A DNA stretch of 64,000 bases from NCBI RefSeq assembly GCF_023078275.1, contig NC_062975.1:21189641-21253640 (forward strand), read 5' to 3'. Under the pieces are notes generated by a model. It worked only from the letters and a program-made list of their open reading frames with translations. It had not been told where the DNA came from and searched no databases. The stretch's first letter is position 1; each line of letters opens with the position of its first letter. The translations under genes and the position numbers were made by a program. This document shows positions 53,259-63,687 of the stretch, in pieces. Source of the DNA: Leguminivora glycinivorella. Lineage: Eukaryota; Arthropoda; Insecta; Lepidoptera; Tortricidae.

Positions 53259-54056
53259 TTACTTATAGGTATTCCTTTTGGACGGGATTTGTTCTGCTGT
53301 GTACTGGAAACCGTCTCGTACATTTTTAAGGTGGCAAATTATACTCTCAGGTGTTGATTCGTTGTCGAAGAAACATCCGTGTACGTACTTACGAAACACA
53401 ACTCCACCAATTTGGGTGTTTTCTGCCGATCCTTTGATGGACACGGGAGTCGCTTTGTGATTTCGACAGCGCTCTTTTCCATATTGAACAGGTATCCAAT
53501 CCTCTGCATCAGATAACTCATCGGAGTCTTGTGTGTCACTCGTGCTTGGCTTTGACCATTTCTTTGAGTCATTTTTGTTTTTATTTTCACTGTGGTTGTT
53601 ATTCTCCGCTTCTTCGCTGCGGTTTATGGCGGCGGTGATGATATTTTCGCTTTGTTTTTGTGTTTGCGTGGCGGTCGGCGTTTGAGATGGTGAGGGGTCT
53701 TGTTTGTCCGTTTGCGGGTTGCATCGCTTGGTTCGTGACGTTTTCGTGCTTAGCGCTGCAAGCCTCTCTTTCGTGCGCACAGCAGAGGCGCGCTGTTTCT
53801 TAGGCGCGGGCGCATTTGTGAGAGGAGGACGGCTAGTGGGAGTTGTTTCGCCGTGGTTTTGTGTGGATTGCGCACTGTTGTTTTCCTTATCGCTGACCGG
53901 GTTAGATGAGAGTTTAAACGGTGTAACGGATTTTTTTTCGCGTATTTCATCGAAAATCACGTCTAATTTTAAGCACAGGTCGCTAACTTTTTGTTCTATT
54001 GGTTTTAGTAATTGTGTGATTAGGTTTTTTAGGATTTCACTGTCACTTTTCACCAT
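53259..54056 (-). CDS. Jockey/CR1-like LINE ORF1
   Basis: 265 residues. The N-terminal ~45 residues are a heptad-like helix (ILKNLITQLLKPIEQKVSDL), a plausible coiled coil for multimerisation. A long Ser/Thr/Asn/Gln-rich linker follows (NNHSENKNKNDSKKWSKPS). The C-terminus has IPVQYGKERCRNHKATP and GVVFRKYVHGCFFDNESTPE; no classical CCHC knuckle is visible. It is presumably the RNA-binding partner of ORF2. The start ATG lies 72 bases from the element's 5' end. Intact. Confidence 0.7.
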   Translation of the reverse strand: MVKSDSEILKNLITQLLKPIEQKVSDLCLKLDVIFDEIREKKSVTPFKLSSNPVSDKENNSAQSTQNHGETTPTSRPPLTNAPAPKKQRASAVRTKERLAALSTKTSRTKRCNPQTDKQDPSPSQTPTATQTQKQSENIITAAINRSEEAENNNHSENKNKNDSKKWSKPSTSDTQDSDELSDAEDWIPVQYGKERCRNHKATPVSIKGSAENTQIGGVVFRKYVHGCFFDNESTPESIICHLKNVRDGFQYTAEQIPSKRNTYK

Positions 54057-54135
54057 TTTTGTTAACTTTAGCGAAATTTACGGAGAGTGATCAACAGCGA
54101 CGTATGGCCGACCGCGCACGACTTTTGAAGGTCAG

Positions 54136-56409
54136 AAATAAGTATACCAGACTAAGAGAGAGAGCTAGACAGGAGGGCTGGAGAAGATTTACAGAAGACA
54201 TTGACAGTTACTCAGAAGGTGCGAGGGTGGTAAAGCTATTAGCTGGTGACCGGGCGTGCCAACTGGGGAGCCTAAGAGTAGACGGTGACTTAATCACAGA
54301 GCCGGAGAGGGTACTGAGTACAATGCTGAGCACACATTTTCCGGGCTGTGAGGAGGTGACAGAGATAGATGAGCAGGTAAGCCGGGGGGAGGCCGACTGG
54401 GGAGGAGCGGCGGAAGTGGTGAAGGAGAGCAGGATGGAGTGGGCGCTCTTCTCCTTTGCACCCTTCAAGTCTGCGGGCCCGGACGGGGTCCTACCGGTAC
54501 TACTGCAGAAAGGGTATGAGCATATAAAAGATGACCTACTGGAACTGTACAGGGCAAGTATCGCTCTCAGACACATTCCAAAGGTGTGGAGAGAGGTAAG
54601 GGCGGTTTTCCTACCTAAACCAGGCAAGAAATCATACCAAGAGGTAAAATCATTTAGAAGCATAAGTCTATCGTCTTTTGTCCTAAAAACCCTAGAGAAG
54701 GTGATAGACAAGCATATAAGAGAGAAGGTCAACGGCAGTGGAGACCCGCTTCACGGGAATCAGCATGCATATATGGCTGGGAAGTCAACGGAGACGGCTC
54801 TTCACAACCTAGCTGTGAGGGTGGAAAGGGCCCTAGAATCAAAACAGTACGCTCTAGGCTGCTTCTTCGACGTGGAGGGGGCCTTTGACAGGGCTACCTT
54901 CCAAGCCGTGGAGGAGAGTCTGGTGAGAGAAGGCATCCGACCGACATTAGCGCAGTGGATAGGCAGTATGCTAAGATGCAGGTCTATAACGGCGGAGTTG
55001 GGAGGTATAACAAAGACGATTAGTCCCAGGAGGGGGTTCCCGCAGGGAGGCTGCTTGTCACCCTTGATGTGGTGCCTACTTCTGGACTCTATGGTAAGAG
55101 AACTCAACAGGGGAGGCCTGTACATGCAGGCCTACTCTGATGACGGAGTACTACTGGTGAGAGGTATGGTCCTCAGCGTCATGAGGAACATAATGGTAAG
55201 AGGTCTCAGACAGGTACTGGGATGGTGCAGAGGGAGAGGACTGGATCTCAATCCGTCAAAAACTAAGCTGGTGTTATTCACTAACAAGAGGAAAAAAGAG
55301 CTGGAACCTATAAAAATAGAGGGTGTAGAACTAGAAATGGTAGACGAGTTCAAATATCTGGGCATTACTCTTGACAGTTCGCTCAGATACAGGACTCATA
55401 TCAGAGAGCAGACGGCTAAGGCCATAAGAACGCTGTACCAATGTAAAAGGGCAGTAGGGAAGAACTGGGGACTGAAGCCGAGTATGATCCACTGGATTTA
55501 CAAAGCCATTATCCTACCCAGGGTGCTATATGGGGCGGTGATCTGGTGGCACAGGACCCATATTGGAGAATATCGGAAGAATCTGACAAAAGTACAAAGA
55601 TTAGCTTGCCTCATGATGACGGGGGCTATGAGAACCACCCCGACACATGCTATGGAGGTGCTGATAGGCTTAAAGCCCCTCTGGATTGAGGCAGAGAAGA
55701 GAGCCATGGAACAGTGGTACAGAATGAAAGCATGCAAGGAATGGAGAGGAAGTTGTGTGGACAAGAGACACGCACTGATACAAAGAGAGGCACTATCAAA
55801 ACTAGAAATGCTGATGGTCAATAATGACCTCATAAAGAGGAGGAGATTTTCGATAAGAAGTATAGGGTACATATAGGAGAAAGAGACAACTGGAAGGTAG
55901 AGGTCGTGCACCCAACGACTATATGTTTCACAGATGGCTCTAGGAGAAGCTCTACAAAGCTAGCAGGGGCGGGAATAGTAATCCCGAAACTAGGAGAAAA
56001 GGTGTCGATACCACTAGGGAGATACACTAGCGTGTTCCAAGCAGAGGTATGTGCCATAGCGCGCTGTGCACGTATATTAAAAGAAAGCGACAAACAAGAT
56101 GGAGCCGTGGTAATATACACCGACAGTCAAGCGGCGCTAAAGGCTCTGAAGAGAATATCGGTGACCTCGTCCCTGGTGAGAGAATGCAGGGAAGAGCTAA
56201 ACTCGATAGGCAAGCATAGAAGTGTAACGGTTGCGTGGGTACCGGGACACCAGGGAGTCACAGGTAATGAGAAAGCGGACGAGTTGGCAAGGGCGGGGGC
56301 GGAGACGGAATTCTTGGGTCCGGAACCGGCTCTGCCTATGTCAGCTGACGTCACGAAAGGAGTCATTGAGAGGATAAAAGAAATGGAAGCACAAAGAGCC
56401 TGGGAATGA
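54136..56409 (+). CDS. LOA-like LINE ORF2, RT and RNase H part
   Basis: Resumes after the inserted LINE with NKYTRLRERARQEGWRRF. RT motifs: LPKPGKKSYQEVKSFRSISL, motif A as CFFDVEGAFDRA (54863 on), motif B as FPQGGCLSPLMWCLLLD, motif C as AYSDDGVLLV (55130 on; serine instead of alanine before DD). The frame breaks at the T-run 55847-55850, where one T restored gives DKKYRVHIGERDNWKVEV. An RNase H domain follows with CFTDGSRR (D), FQAEVCAIAR (E), IYTDSQAALKAL (D) and NEKADELARAGA (D), all four catalytic positions present. It ends by running into the tail repeat of the next LINE at 56407, so the normal C-terminus is missing. The ATG at 54059 lies in the inserted element and is irrelevant. Confidence 0.8.
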
Positions 56410-58508
56410 ATGAATGAATGAATGAATGATTTATTTGCATGTGAATATTGGGTTTACATTATTAGGTGTTAGGTACAATATTTTATATTCGAATCTCCAA
56501 GATTCTACCTATACAGGTGTACATGCACTGTATATTGGCTTGGCTCGCTACTAATAGTAATAGAGTTTCACCATATAACAGAAAACTTACATATAAAGAG
56601 ACTTATTATAAAATGTTACAATATGAGGCTATAATACAATTATACATCAAAATTATTAACAAATTAGGGATAAACATGTCATAGAAATTACAAAACAATA
56701 AAAAAAGAATATATAGACTAATAATTAAAAATGCGAAAATAATGTCATACACATAAAAATTTAAGTTAAAATTTTGATTGAAATTTATAATTTAAAAAGT
56801 CATTAATACTATAAAAACAACACTTACATAACATTTCATAGAGTTTACGTTTGAATTCTTGAATTGGCAAGGTTTTTAGAGCTACAGGAATTTTGTTAAA
56901 TATTCTAATGCACATAATGTATGCACTCTTTTTCCTGACTACTAAGCTATGTGGCGGTATTGGCATTTGATATTGTCTTAAGGGCCTATTGGAAAGATTC
57001 CCCTGTGAAGGAAAGAGTTCAGGATTTAGTTTTACAAATATCGAGGCCTCATAAATGTAAAGGGAAGGCAGTGGAAGTATATTAAGTTTAGGGAACAGGG
57101 GTTGACAGGATTCCCTATAGCGGACACCACATATAGCCCTAACACATTTTTTTTGTGCTATAAAAGCTTGATCAGCATGTACGGAATTTCCCCACATAAT
57201 AATTCCATATCTTAACATAGATGCAATGTATCCGTGGTAAGCCATGAGTGCTGTTTTCATGGAAACTGTTTTTTTAAGTCGCCACAACACGAAACAGAAT
57301 TTGTCAACCTTTTTACAGACAGATTCGACTTGATCCTTCCAATTACAGTATGTGTCAAGAATTATTCCCAGAAACCGTGTACTATTGACTTCCTCAATCT
57401 CGATGTTGTCATGACTTACTTTTACATCTTGTTTTGTTGCTTTGTAAGAATTGAATTGCACCAGTTTTGTCTTATTTAAATTAATTGTAAGGCAATTTTG
57501 ATTGAGCCACGTAATTATGTTCTTTAAAGCTAGATTCAACTCTAATTGAAAATTTTTAACATCGGTTCCCTTAATTATGATTGTCGTGTCGTCAGCAAAA
57601 AGGATGCATTCATGCTTCGTTGCATCAGGTAGATTGTTGATGTAAACAAGAAATAGAAGAGGGCCCAGAATACTCCCTTGTGGGACGCCATAAGAATTCA
57701 ACTTGTACTCTGATTTGAAAGACGTAAGTTCATTATTTTCTACTCTTTCTATCTGTGTGCATTGTATTCTGTCAGTCAAATAGCTTCTAAGCCATGAGTG
57801 GGCAAGACCGCGAATTCCAGTATTTTCCAGCTTTAGTAGCAGCTTACGGTGACAAACAGTATCAAAGGCCTTTGTCATATCAAGCAGCAATACTCCCACA
57901 GGAATACCTCTGTCAATGCATTCGGTAATCTTATTGTTTAATTGAAAATTTGCCAGTGTTGTAGACTTATTCTTTCTGAAACCATACTGCTCTTGTTTTA
58001 ATATATTGTTCTTGTTCAAAAAATTTTCTATTCGGTTATACATGGTCTTTTCAAAGATTTTTGAAATTACGGGGATAAGTGTTATAGGCCTATAATTACT
58101 TACTTCTAATTTGTCACCCTTTTTAAAAATAGGCTTGATTATAGATTTCTTCAACGAAGTTGGAAATATACCTTGCTCAAAAGACATATTTATCAAGTAA
58201 GATAGGTGGTACGATAGAGCACACGAGACTTCTTTCAGAATTAGTGCTGGTATTTCATCATACCCTGTTGAGCGAGTATTTTTGAGGGAGTTTATCATTT
58301 TGTGAATTTCGTATGGATCTGTTGGTGACAGAAAAATGCTACCTTGGCAGGTTCTTGATTTATTCTTTTTACATTGCTCAGAACTTTCCTCGGCAGGATT
58401 TACAGGATTACTAAAAAAGTCATTAAACACTTCCGCTATCTTTGGCAAGCTATGCAATTCGTATTTATTTTTATCTCTTATACTGGCAATTTCTTTGTTG
58501 CTACCATA
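56408..58508 (-). mobile_element. 5'-truncated Jockey/CR1-like LINE
   Basis: Minus orientation; carries the RT part of ORF2, a ~350-bp 3'UTR, an AATAAA-like signal (gcaaataaatc in sense) and a (CATT)n tail (plus strand 56404-56430). The reading frame is open to about 58508, where homology-like coding stops, marking 5' truncation. No target duplication could be read because the tail is a simple repeat. Confidence 0.75.
56766..58508 (-). CDS. LINE reverse transcriptase (ORF2 fragment)
   Basis: 563 residues from the first internal ATG at 58457; open upstream to 58508 (NKEIASIRDKNKYELHSLPK). RT blocks: KSIIKPIFKKGDKLEVSNYR with PITLIPVISKIFEK, motif A VLLLDMTKAFDTV, motif B YGVPQGSILGPLLFLVYINN, motif C CILFADDTTIII (FADD near 57587-57601), and the thumb block RFLGIILDTYCNWKDQVE. 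The C-terminal IFNKIPVALKTLP and LYEMLCKCCFYSINDFL are the family's usual ending. No frameshift or stop. The endonuclease half is lost by truncation, so it cannot move by itself. Confidence 0.85.
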   Translation of the reverse strand, partial: YGSNKEIASIRDKNKYELHSLPKIAEVFNDFFSNPVNPAEESSEQCKKNKSRTCQGSIFLSPTDPYEIHKMINSLKNTRSTGYDEIPALILKEVSCALSYHLSYLINMSFEQGIFPTSLKKSIIKPIFKKGDKLEVSNYRPITLIPVISKIFEKTMYNRIENFLNKNNILKQEQYGFRKNKSTTLANFQLNNKITECIDRGIPVGVLLLDMTKAFDTVCHRKLLLKLENTGIRGLAHSWLRSYLTDRIQCTQIERVENNELTSFKSEYKLNSYGVPQGSILGPLLFLVYINNLPDATKHECILFADDTTIIIKGTDVKNFQLELNLALKNIITWLNQNCLTINLNKTKLVQFNSYKATKQDVKVSHDNIEIEEVNSTRFLGIILDTYCNWKDQVESVCKKVDKFCFVLWRLKKTVSMKTALMAYHGYIASMLRYGIIMWGNSVHADQAFIAQKKCVRAICGVRYRESCQPLFPKLNILPLPSLYIYEASIFVKLNPELFPSQGNLSNRPLRQYQMPIPPHSLVVRKKSAYIMCIRIFNKIPVALKTLPIQEFKRKLYEMLCKCCFYSINDFLNYKFQSKF

Positions 58509-58718
58509 GATAAATCAAGAAAGATTGGTAACTCAGTACATCGCTACATGGCCTACTTAAACGCGAGTTATCGTCGCTGGTACCTCTTAGTTTTCGAGTT
58601 ATTTACAGATGGCGCTATTTTCAATGTTTAAAAGTGCCGTCTAGTGAGATAATAATTAATTACATTGCCGAGTAACCATAACTGAATATGATTCAATATT
58701 TCGAGGCGGCGGCACCTC
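58509..58718. other. Unclassified flank
   Basis: No repeat partner in the window. Does not contain the missing 3' end of the LOA-like element, as far as I can see. Confidence 0.35.
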
Positions 58719-58790
58719 GTTTTTTGGCTCAGGGGTTAGAGTATTTGACTTGCATTTTTGAGATCTCAGGTTCGAGACCCAGCTCCGTTT
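58719..58790 (+). mobile_element. tRNA-derived SINE head
   Basis: A-box-like 'tggctcaggggttagagta' and B box GGTTCGAGACC at normal tRNA spacing, followed by 'agctccg' and a T-run. Pairing in the anticodon arm is poor, so a functional tRNA is unlikely. It is a fourth, distinct tRNA-like family in the window. Confidence 0.55.
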
Positions 58791-59039
58791 TTTTTTTAAA
58801 TTTGTTTAAAAATAATTATGTTGTTGTTTTTCACTTTTTTTATCTACCTAGTTGAATATTAGAAAAATAAAATATGATGTGAATTTGAATCATAGAAAAG
58901 TAAGTATAAATTTTTCGCGCCTACTTGTTGTATGTGTGTTTATAAAACCGATAGGCCCATAGGGAAGTACCTATCTTATCTACCTACTCGACTCTCCAAT
59001 CACTTGCCGCCGTGTCAAGAGGATCATGTACTAAAGGAC

Positions 59040-61940
59040 TGAAGTGTTTTTTTGCAATGATTATGGTCCAAGAGCTGGCAGGATTTTGGAGTAGGTCCAT
59101 GAGGCAACCTGGAAAGGTGCTCAGATGCTTCTCTAATCATGACCAACACCGAGTTTAACGCCGAGTGTGGAGTTGAAAAACGAGCGAGTGTAAGGATTCT
59201 ATAGGTGAACCACGAGCGAAGCGAGTGGTTCGAGAGTAGAATCCTGAACTTGCGAGTTTTTTAACACACGAGAAGTAAAATACATTTGCACCCGAGTGTA
59301 ACACAAAACTTTTCCCCTCACTATAGCGAGGAAACTACAAGGCAAAAAAATGCGTTTATCACTGCTTCCAGTAGTTCCACAGGTGGTAAATCATCTTTAT
59401 TACCAGATTCACCTGCTTTTATCAATTTTAAAGCAGTTTATTTGACTTTATTCAAGGTCAAATTACTTTACCCACTAGTGGATAAAATGCGTTTTTACCC
59501 GCTGGTATTAAAGGACAAAACACGTGTTTCCGAGCTAGTGAGGGGAAAAATATTTCTATTCTATTCTATTCTATATGTATATTGATCATATCGAAAAAAC
59601 GTACATAACCTTTCTTGTAGGATATTTTATGTAGATATTTTCTGTTAAACATATATATTTTTTGCTGTGGGCCACCGTTTACGAGTTATTTACGAAAAAC
59701 TAAAAAAATTACTTTCAAGATCGAATGGTAGGGTACGGAACCCACCTCATGTCATGGCATTATTTTTCCATGGCTATTTAGACCCTCATCTTTTACTGGT
59801 AAAAATGACAGATTGCTTCTAGAACCATTTTTGGTTCTTTTTTTACCACTTTGCACTGTTCTGGCACGGTGAAGGACCCGGCCAAATGATCTGGCATAAA
59901 TACCATGCGACTTCTAGTCATACTAAGTTATGAAAAAAAAGCTGCACTTTTGGATGGAAGCAAGCCGCTTTGCATGGTGATAGTAGACATCATAGTAAAC
60001 GATTTTTTCCGAGGATATTGAAATTTCATCCCTTAGGAAGCCGAGCGTAGCGAGTGTTTTTATGAAAATTAAAAAAATTCTATCTTTTTATTGTGTAGTC
60101 CGATTTTGACAAAACGTATCTCAAATGAAAGGTATTAATTTGTGTAATTAAAAAAAATACAAAGAAAAAATTTTTGAAAGAAAAGTAAGAAAAAAATTAA
60201 AAAAAAAGTAAATTTACGTCTCGCACTGAATAACTTCAAAGAATGACAGACAAAATGTACAATGTCGATATGCGAGTTTTTTAAATCAAAGACAGATAAA
60301 TTTGTAGTTGAAAACTGAAGACCACATTGAAATCGGAGTAGCATTTTTTAAGATACAAGTTGCCAAAGTTGGGAAAGATCGCTTTATATGGCCACTTTGA
60401 AATTCCTATGCCAGAAAGTCAGAAATAATATGTTTTTCTGACACAGAAAAATACATAGTAACAGTACACATCAAAATAGAATTAAAAATTCCAAGGATAT
60501 TATAATTTCATCCCTTAGAACGACGAGCGCAGCGAGGTCGAAAAAATCTCTTTTTTTTTACGTCGTCCGATTTTGACAAAACATGTTTCATTTGAAAGGT
60601 ATTGCTTTATGTAACTTAAAAAAAAATATTGAAAAAAATTGGGAAAAAAATGAAATGAAATTTTTATATCCTTGTAAAAAAATGTTTATAATGATGTCTA
60701 TTACCTATGCACACTTTTAACTGTAAGAAAAATATAATGTTTCTGACTTTCTGGCTAAGGAATTTATAAGCGACCATATAAACAAACTAAGCCAACTTTG
60801 ACAACTTGCATCTTAAAAACTACTGATTCGATTTCGATTCTGTTTTTAGTTTATAATCATGCATTTATTTGTCTTTAATTTAAAAAAATCATATATCGAA
60901 ATTATACACCGTGTCTACCGTTTTTTGCGGTTATTCAGTGTGATACGAAAATTAAGGTTTTTTTTTTAAATCTTACATTTTTTTTCCAATTTTTTTCAAT
61001 ATTTTTTTTAAGTTACATAAAGCAATACCTTTCAAATGAAACATGTTTTGTCAAAATCGGACGACGTACAAAAAAATTAGATTTTTTTTTCGGTTTTCGT
61101 AACCGACCTCGCTACGCTCGTCGTTCTAAGGGATGAAATTATAATATCCTCGGAATTTTTAATTTTATTTTGATGTGTACTGTTACTATGTATTTTTCTG
61201 TGTCAGAAAAACATATTATTTCTGACTTTCTGGCAAAGGAATTTCAAAGTGGCCATATAAAACGATCTTTCCCAACTTTGGCAACTTGTATCATAAAAAA
61301 TGCTAATCTGATTTCGATGCGGTCTTCAGTTTTCAACTAAAAATTTATCCATCTTCGATTAGAAAAAACTCGTATATCGACATTGTACATTTTGTCTGTC
61401 ATTCTTTGAAGTTATTCAGTGCGAGACGTAAATTTACTGTTTTTATTTTTTTCTTACTTTTCTTTCAATTTTTTTTTTCTTGTATTTTTTTTAAATTACA
61501 CAAATCAATACCTTTCATTTGAGATACGTTTTGTCAAAATCGGACGATACAATAAAAAGATAGAATTTTTTTCATTTTCATAAAACACCTCGCTACGCTC
61601 GGCTTCCTAAGGGATGAAATTTCGATATCCTCGGAAAAAATCGTTTACTATGATGTCTACTATCACCATGCAAAGCGGCTTGCTTCCTTCCAAAAGTGCA
61701 GCTTTTGGCCAAAAATTCTCCATAACAAGTATGACTATTCTGAGGAACTCTAATTTCACTTTTTAATAATTCCAGGTTGCCTCAAACACCTTTTTTGGGC
61801 CTCAAAAAATTAAATCTTTAAAAATTTATAGCTCGATAAAGCCAGACTTGCAGACCTGATGTTCTGAGCACCTTTCCAGGTTGCCTCAAGGACCTACTCC
61901 AAAACTCTGCCAGCTCTCCGTCTATTATGACCATATAAGC
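59040..61940. mobile_element. Foldback-like composite inverted repeat (~2.9 kb)
   Basis: Outer arms: 59065-59140 ('gagctggcaggattttggag', 'tgaggcaacctggaaaggtg') is inverted at 61865-61925. Inner arms: 59945-60540 is inverted at 61090-61700. The inner part consists of ~430-bp units: minus at 59995-60430, partial minus at 60490-60735, plus at 60735-61160, plus at 61210-61640. Each unit ends at 'cctaagggatgaaatt' or 'tctaagggatgaaatt'. No ORF of note. Repeat F5 copy 3 is inserted in the left arm. Confidence 0.75.
59154..59549 (-). repeat. Repeat family F5, copy 3, inside the foldback element
   Basis: Parallel to 39250-39680, from 'aacgccgagtgtggagttga' to 'cgtgtttccgagctagtgag' then 'gggaaaa'. 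It is followed by a (TTCTA)n run. The minus frame keeps AGESGNKDDLPPVELLEAVI. Confidence 0.8.
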
Positions 61941-61981
61941 AGCGACTCAGCGAGTGTCCTTCGAAGACCTGGCAAGCAATT

Positions 61982-62082
61982 ATGGTCGCTCGATAAGTGA
62001 TAAAATAGCAGGCCGTCCCAATCGCACTATATGTAAGTGCGATAGGGACGGCCTGATATTTTATCGTCTATCGCGCGACCAT
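61982..62082. mobile_element. Hairpin MITE H1, copy 2 (101 bp)
   Basis: 'atggtcgctcgataagtgat' to 'ggccgtcccaatcgcac' pairs with 'gtgcgatagggacggcc' to 'tatcgcgcgaccat' across a 9-nt loop. Same family as 32552-32650. Confidence 0.8.
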
Positions 62083-62342
62083 GCTGGTTGCGCAGATCCG
62101 TCGGTAAAGCAGTGTTGCACCTATGGCTCGGGAGAAAAGGCGAATTAGCAAGCGGCTCCATCGGTAAAGCAGTCCGCGGCGACAGATATTCGTCGACAAG
62201 CGGTCATGATTGGAATATTGGCCAATGACGAGACAGCTGTCAACATGGCGGAAACAGTTGTCGGCACGATGTAAACATTGCAACAAAATACTTAATACGA
62301 TAATGTAGATGATATGAAGACGAAAACTACTAAAAAAACCTT
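62083..62342. other. No gene; short direct repeat
   Basis: 'tcggtaaagcagt' occurs twice (62100 and 62160). Otherwise unclassified; it may be part of the decayed gypsy-like element. Confidence 0.35.
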
Positions 62343-62612
62343 TAAAGTTTATGTGACGTAGAAACGCAGGCGTTAATAGACTCTGGCAGTGGATATAACC
62401 TAATCAACAAAAACTCTTTCGACGAATTTAAAGTGGATTGCGTGAGTGAGAACTTCACTGTTTCTGATCGCGATGGTACTGTTAGGAAAACGTCGAGCAT
62501 TTGGTTGTCGAGTATGCAGACTAAGGAAGCGCCGATCGAGCTCAAGATCACTCTGAAAGATGATAATTATCCCTGTGGCGAAATGAAGAGCTCAATGCGA
62601 CTAAACAGCTGA
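62343..62612 (+). pseudogene. Retroviral-type aspartic protease fragment (Ty3/gypsy-like)
   Basis: Open frame lacking an ATG: CDVETQALIDSGSGYNLI carries the DSG catalytic triad of retropepsins, followed by FKVDCVSENFTVSDRDG and further protease-like strands, ending at a TGA at 62610. It begins just after an in-frame TAA. The flanking gag and RT are absent, so it is a relic. Confidence 0.55.
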
Positions 62613-62884
62613 TTTTATAGCCAATAGTCAATCGTTTATTGCAAGAACATAGTGAGATTACATAAGATGATAACATTGAAAAGCAGTTCTTTGGTAGACC
62701 AAGCAAGGCATGCAATATTTAACAATTATTTAAAGTATGTACAATAAAATGTCAATATAATTTGTTACACAATAATTCATTACAAATATACACAAGGATT
62801 GAGTCAATTTATTACATTTTATAAATTACACAGCTAAGATGTCAAATATAGGCATAGATAAATTACTTAATTAATAATTAAGTT
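62613..62884. other. AT-rich insert, possibly a minus-strand retroelement 3' end
   Basis: Read on the minus strand it ends 'cttgcaataaacgattgact', a polyadenylation-like ending. It separates the protease and integrase fragments. Confidence 0.3.
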
Positions 62885-63367
62885 TTGAAAGATGGTGACT
62901 ATAATGACTTGTGTTTGGAAAATGGCATGCCAAACAAAGGAGACCAACAGCAAACGGTGGTGCCTAAGGTAATGGGGAAGGAAGTTGCATATAAGGTGCA
63001 TAGTAATGGTCATTTTGCTATGAGAATGAGGAAAAGGGCATTCACTGAGACGAAGAAGCCCTACGATCACACAATTACAGTTGTTGATGCGTTCACCAAG
63101 TGTGTGTGGCCCTACCCGATGAAGTCGACATCTAGAGCAGAGGTGATTAGCAAGTGGCAGTTGCAGCGGCAGACGTTTGGTGACCCTATACATATTACCT
63201 TTGCCCGAGGTAAAGCATTAAAGAAAAGAGCTTTCAGAAGTACTGTGAAGATGAAACTATCTCGTGTAAGAAATTCTTGGTGCCTAAAAGTTAACTTGAT
63301 TTGTTACTTTATTAAGTTTAGTAAGTTTGGTGAATATTTAAAATGTTGTTGTGTTGTAAAATGCTAA
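62885..63367 (+). pseudogene. Ty3/gypsy-like integrase fragment, degenerate
   Basis: VVPKVMGKEVAYKVHSNGHF resembles the H-H part of the integrase zinc domain. The frame then jumps to YDHTITVVDAFTKCVWPYPM and KSTSRAEVISKWQLQRQTFG, the start of the DDE core with its first aspartate. The expected second aspartate is not there: the region reads HITFARGKALKK. The CC half of the zinc domain and ~100 residues appear deleted. Past about 63240 the frame is no longer integrase-like. Non-functional. Confidence 0.6.
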
Positions 63368-63487
63368 AAGTTGTTACAGTTATTGTTTTTATATCTAATG
63401 CTTATATTGTCGGATGTTTTTCAATTTATGTTGAAATGTAATGTTGAATGAATGAGATGTAGTTATATGAATGAACGTTGAAGTATA

Positions 63488-63687
63488 TCTGGGCATTTCT
63501 CAGAGTGTTTCAACTTTTTTGATTTCGGTGGCAGCATTAGTACCCGAACCATGAGTTTTCTTTGTTTCTGGTACAAATCCGCGACTTCTATTTAAATTGA
63601 CAGGATTTCATGTGACTCTTACAGGATTCATGTAAAACTGTTGCCATCGAAAACAAAAAAAATTAAACACTGAGAAATGCCCATCTG
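63488..63687. mobile_element. MITE with ~20-bp TIRs
   Basis: 'tgggcatttctcagagtgtt' (63490) is inverted at 'aaacactgagaaatgccca' (63665-63683). ATCT lies at both outer edges. About 200 bp, noncoding, inserted within the gypsy-like remnant region. Confidence 0.65.

Larger units (their letters stand above)
50038..54128 (-). mobile_element. Essentially full-length Jockey/CR1-like LINE inserted in LOA ORF2
   Basis: Minus orientation. 72-bp 5'UTR (54057-54128), ORF1 (54056-53259), ORF2 (53113-50202, one frameshift), 3'UTR with an AATAAA-like signal (ccaataaag, complement at 50067) and a (TCTAAA)n tail at 50038-50064. It is flanked by 7-bp AGGTCAG target duplications. Tail of short tandem repeats rather than poly(A) fits CR1/Daphne-like relatives of Jockey. 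Near-intact frames indicate a young insertion. Confidence 0.8.
47120..56407 (+). mobile_element. LOA-like LINE, split by another LINE and 3'-truncated
   Basis: A GC-rich 5'UTR (about 47120-47753), ORF1 (47754-48964) and ORF2 (49002 on; endonuclease, RT, RNase H). The element is interrupted at 50037 by 50038-54128 and resumes after a duplicated AGGTCAG (50031-50037, 54129-54135). Joining across the duplication restores the frame (EYREV | RNKYTRL). At 56407 it meets the tail of a second minus-strand LINE, so its 3' end is missing. RNase H in ORF2 fits the LOA/I group. Confidence 0.8.

Noticed and set aside
59286..59585. 99-aa plus-strand frame as a gene
   Set aside because: It is the opposite strand of repeat F5; the same strand in other copies is not consistently open.
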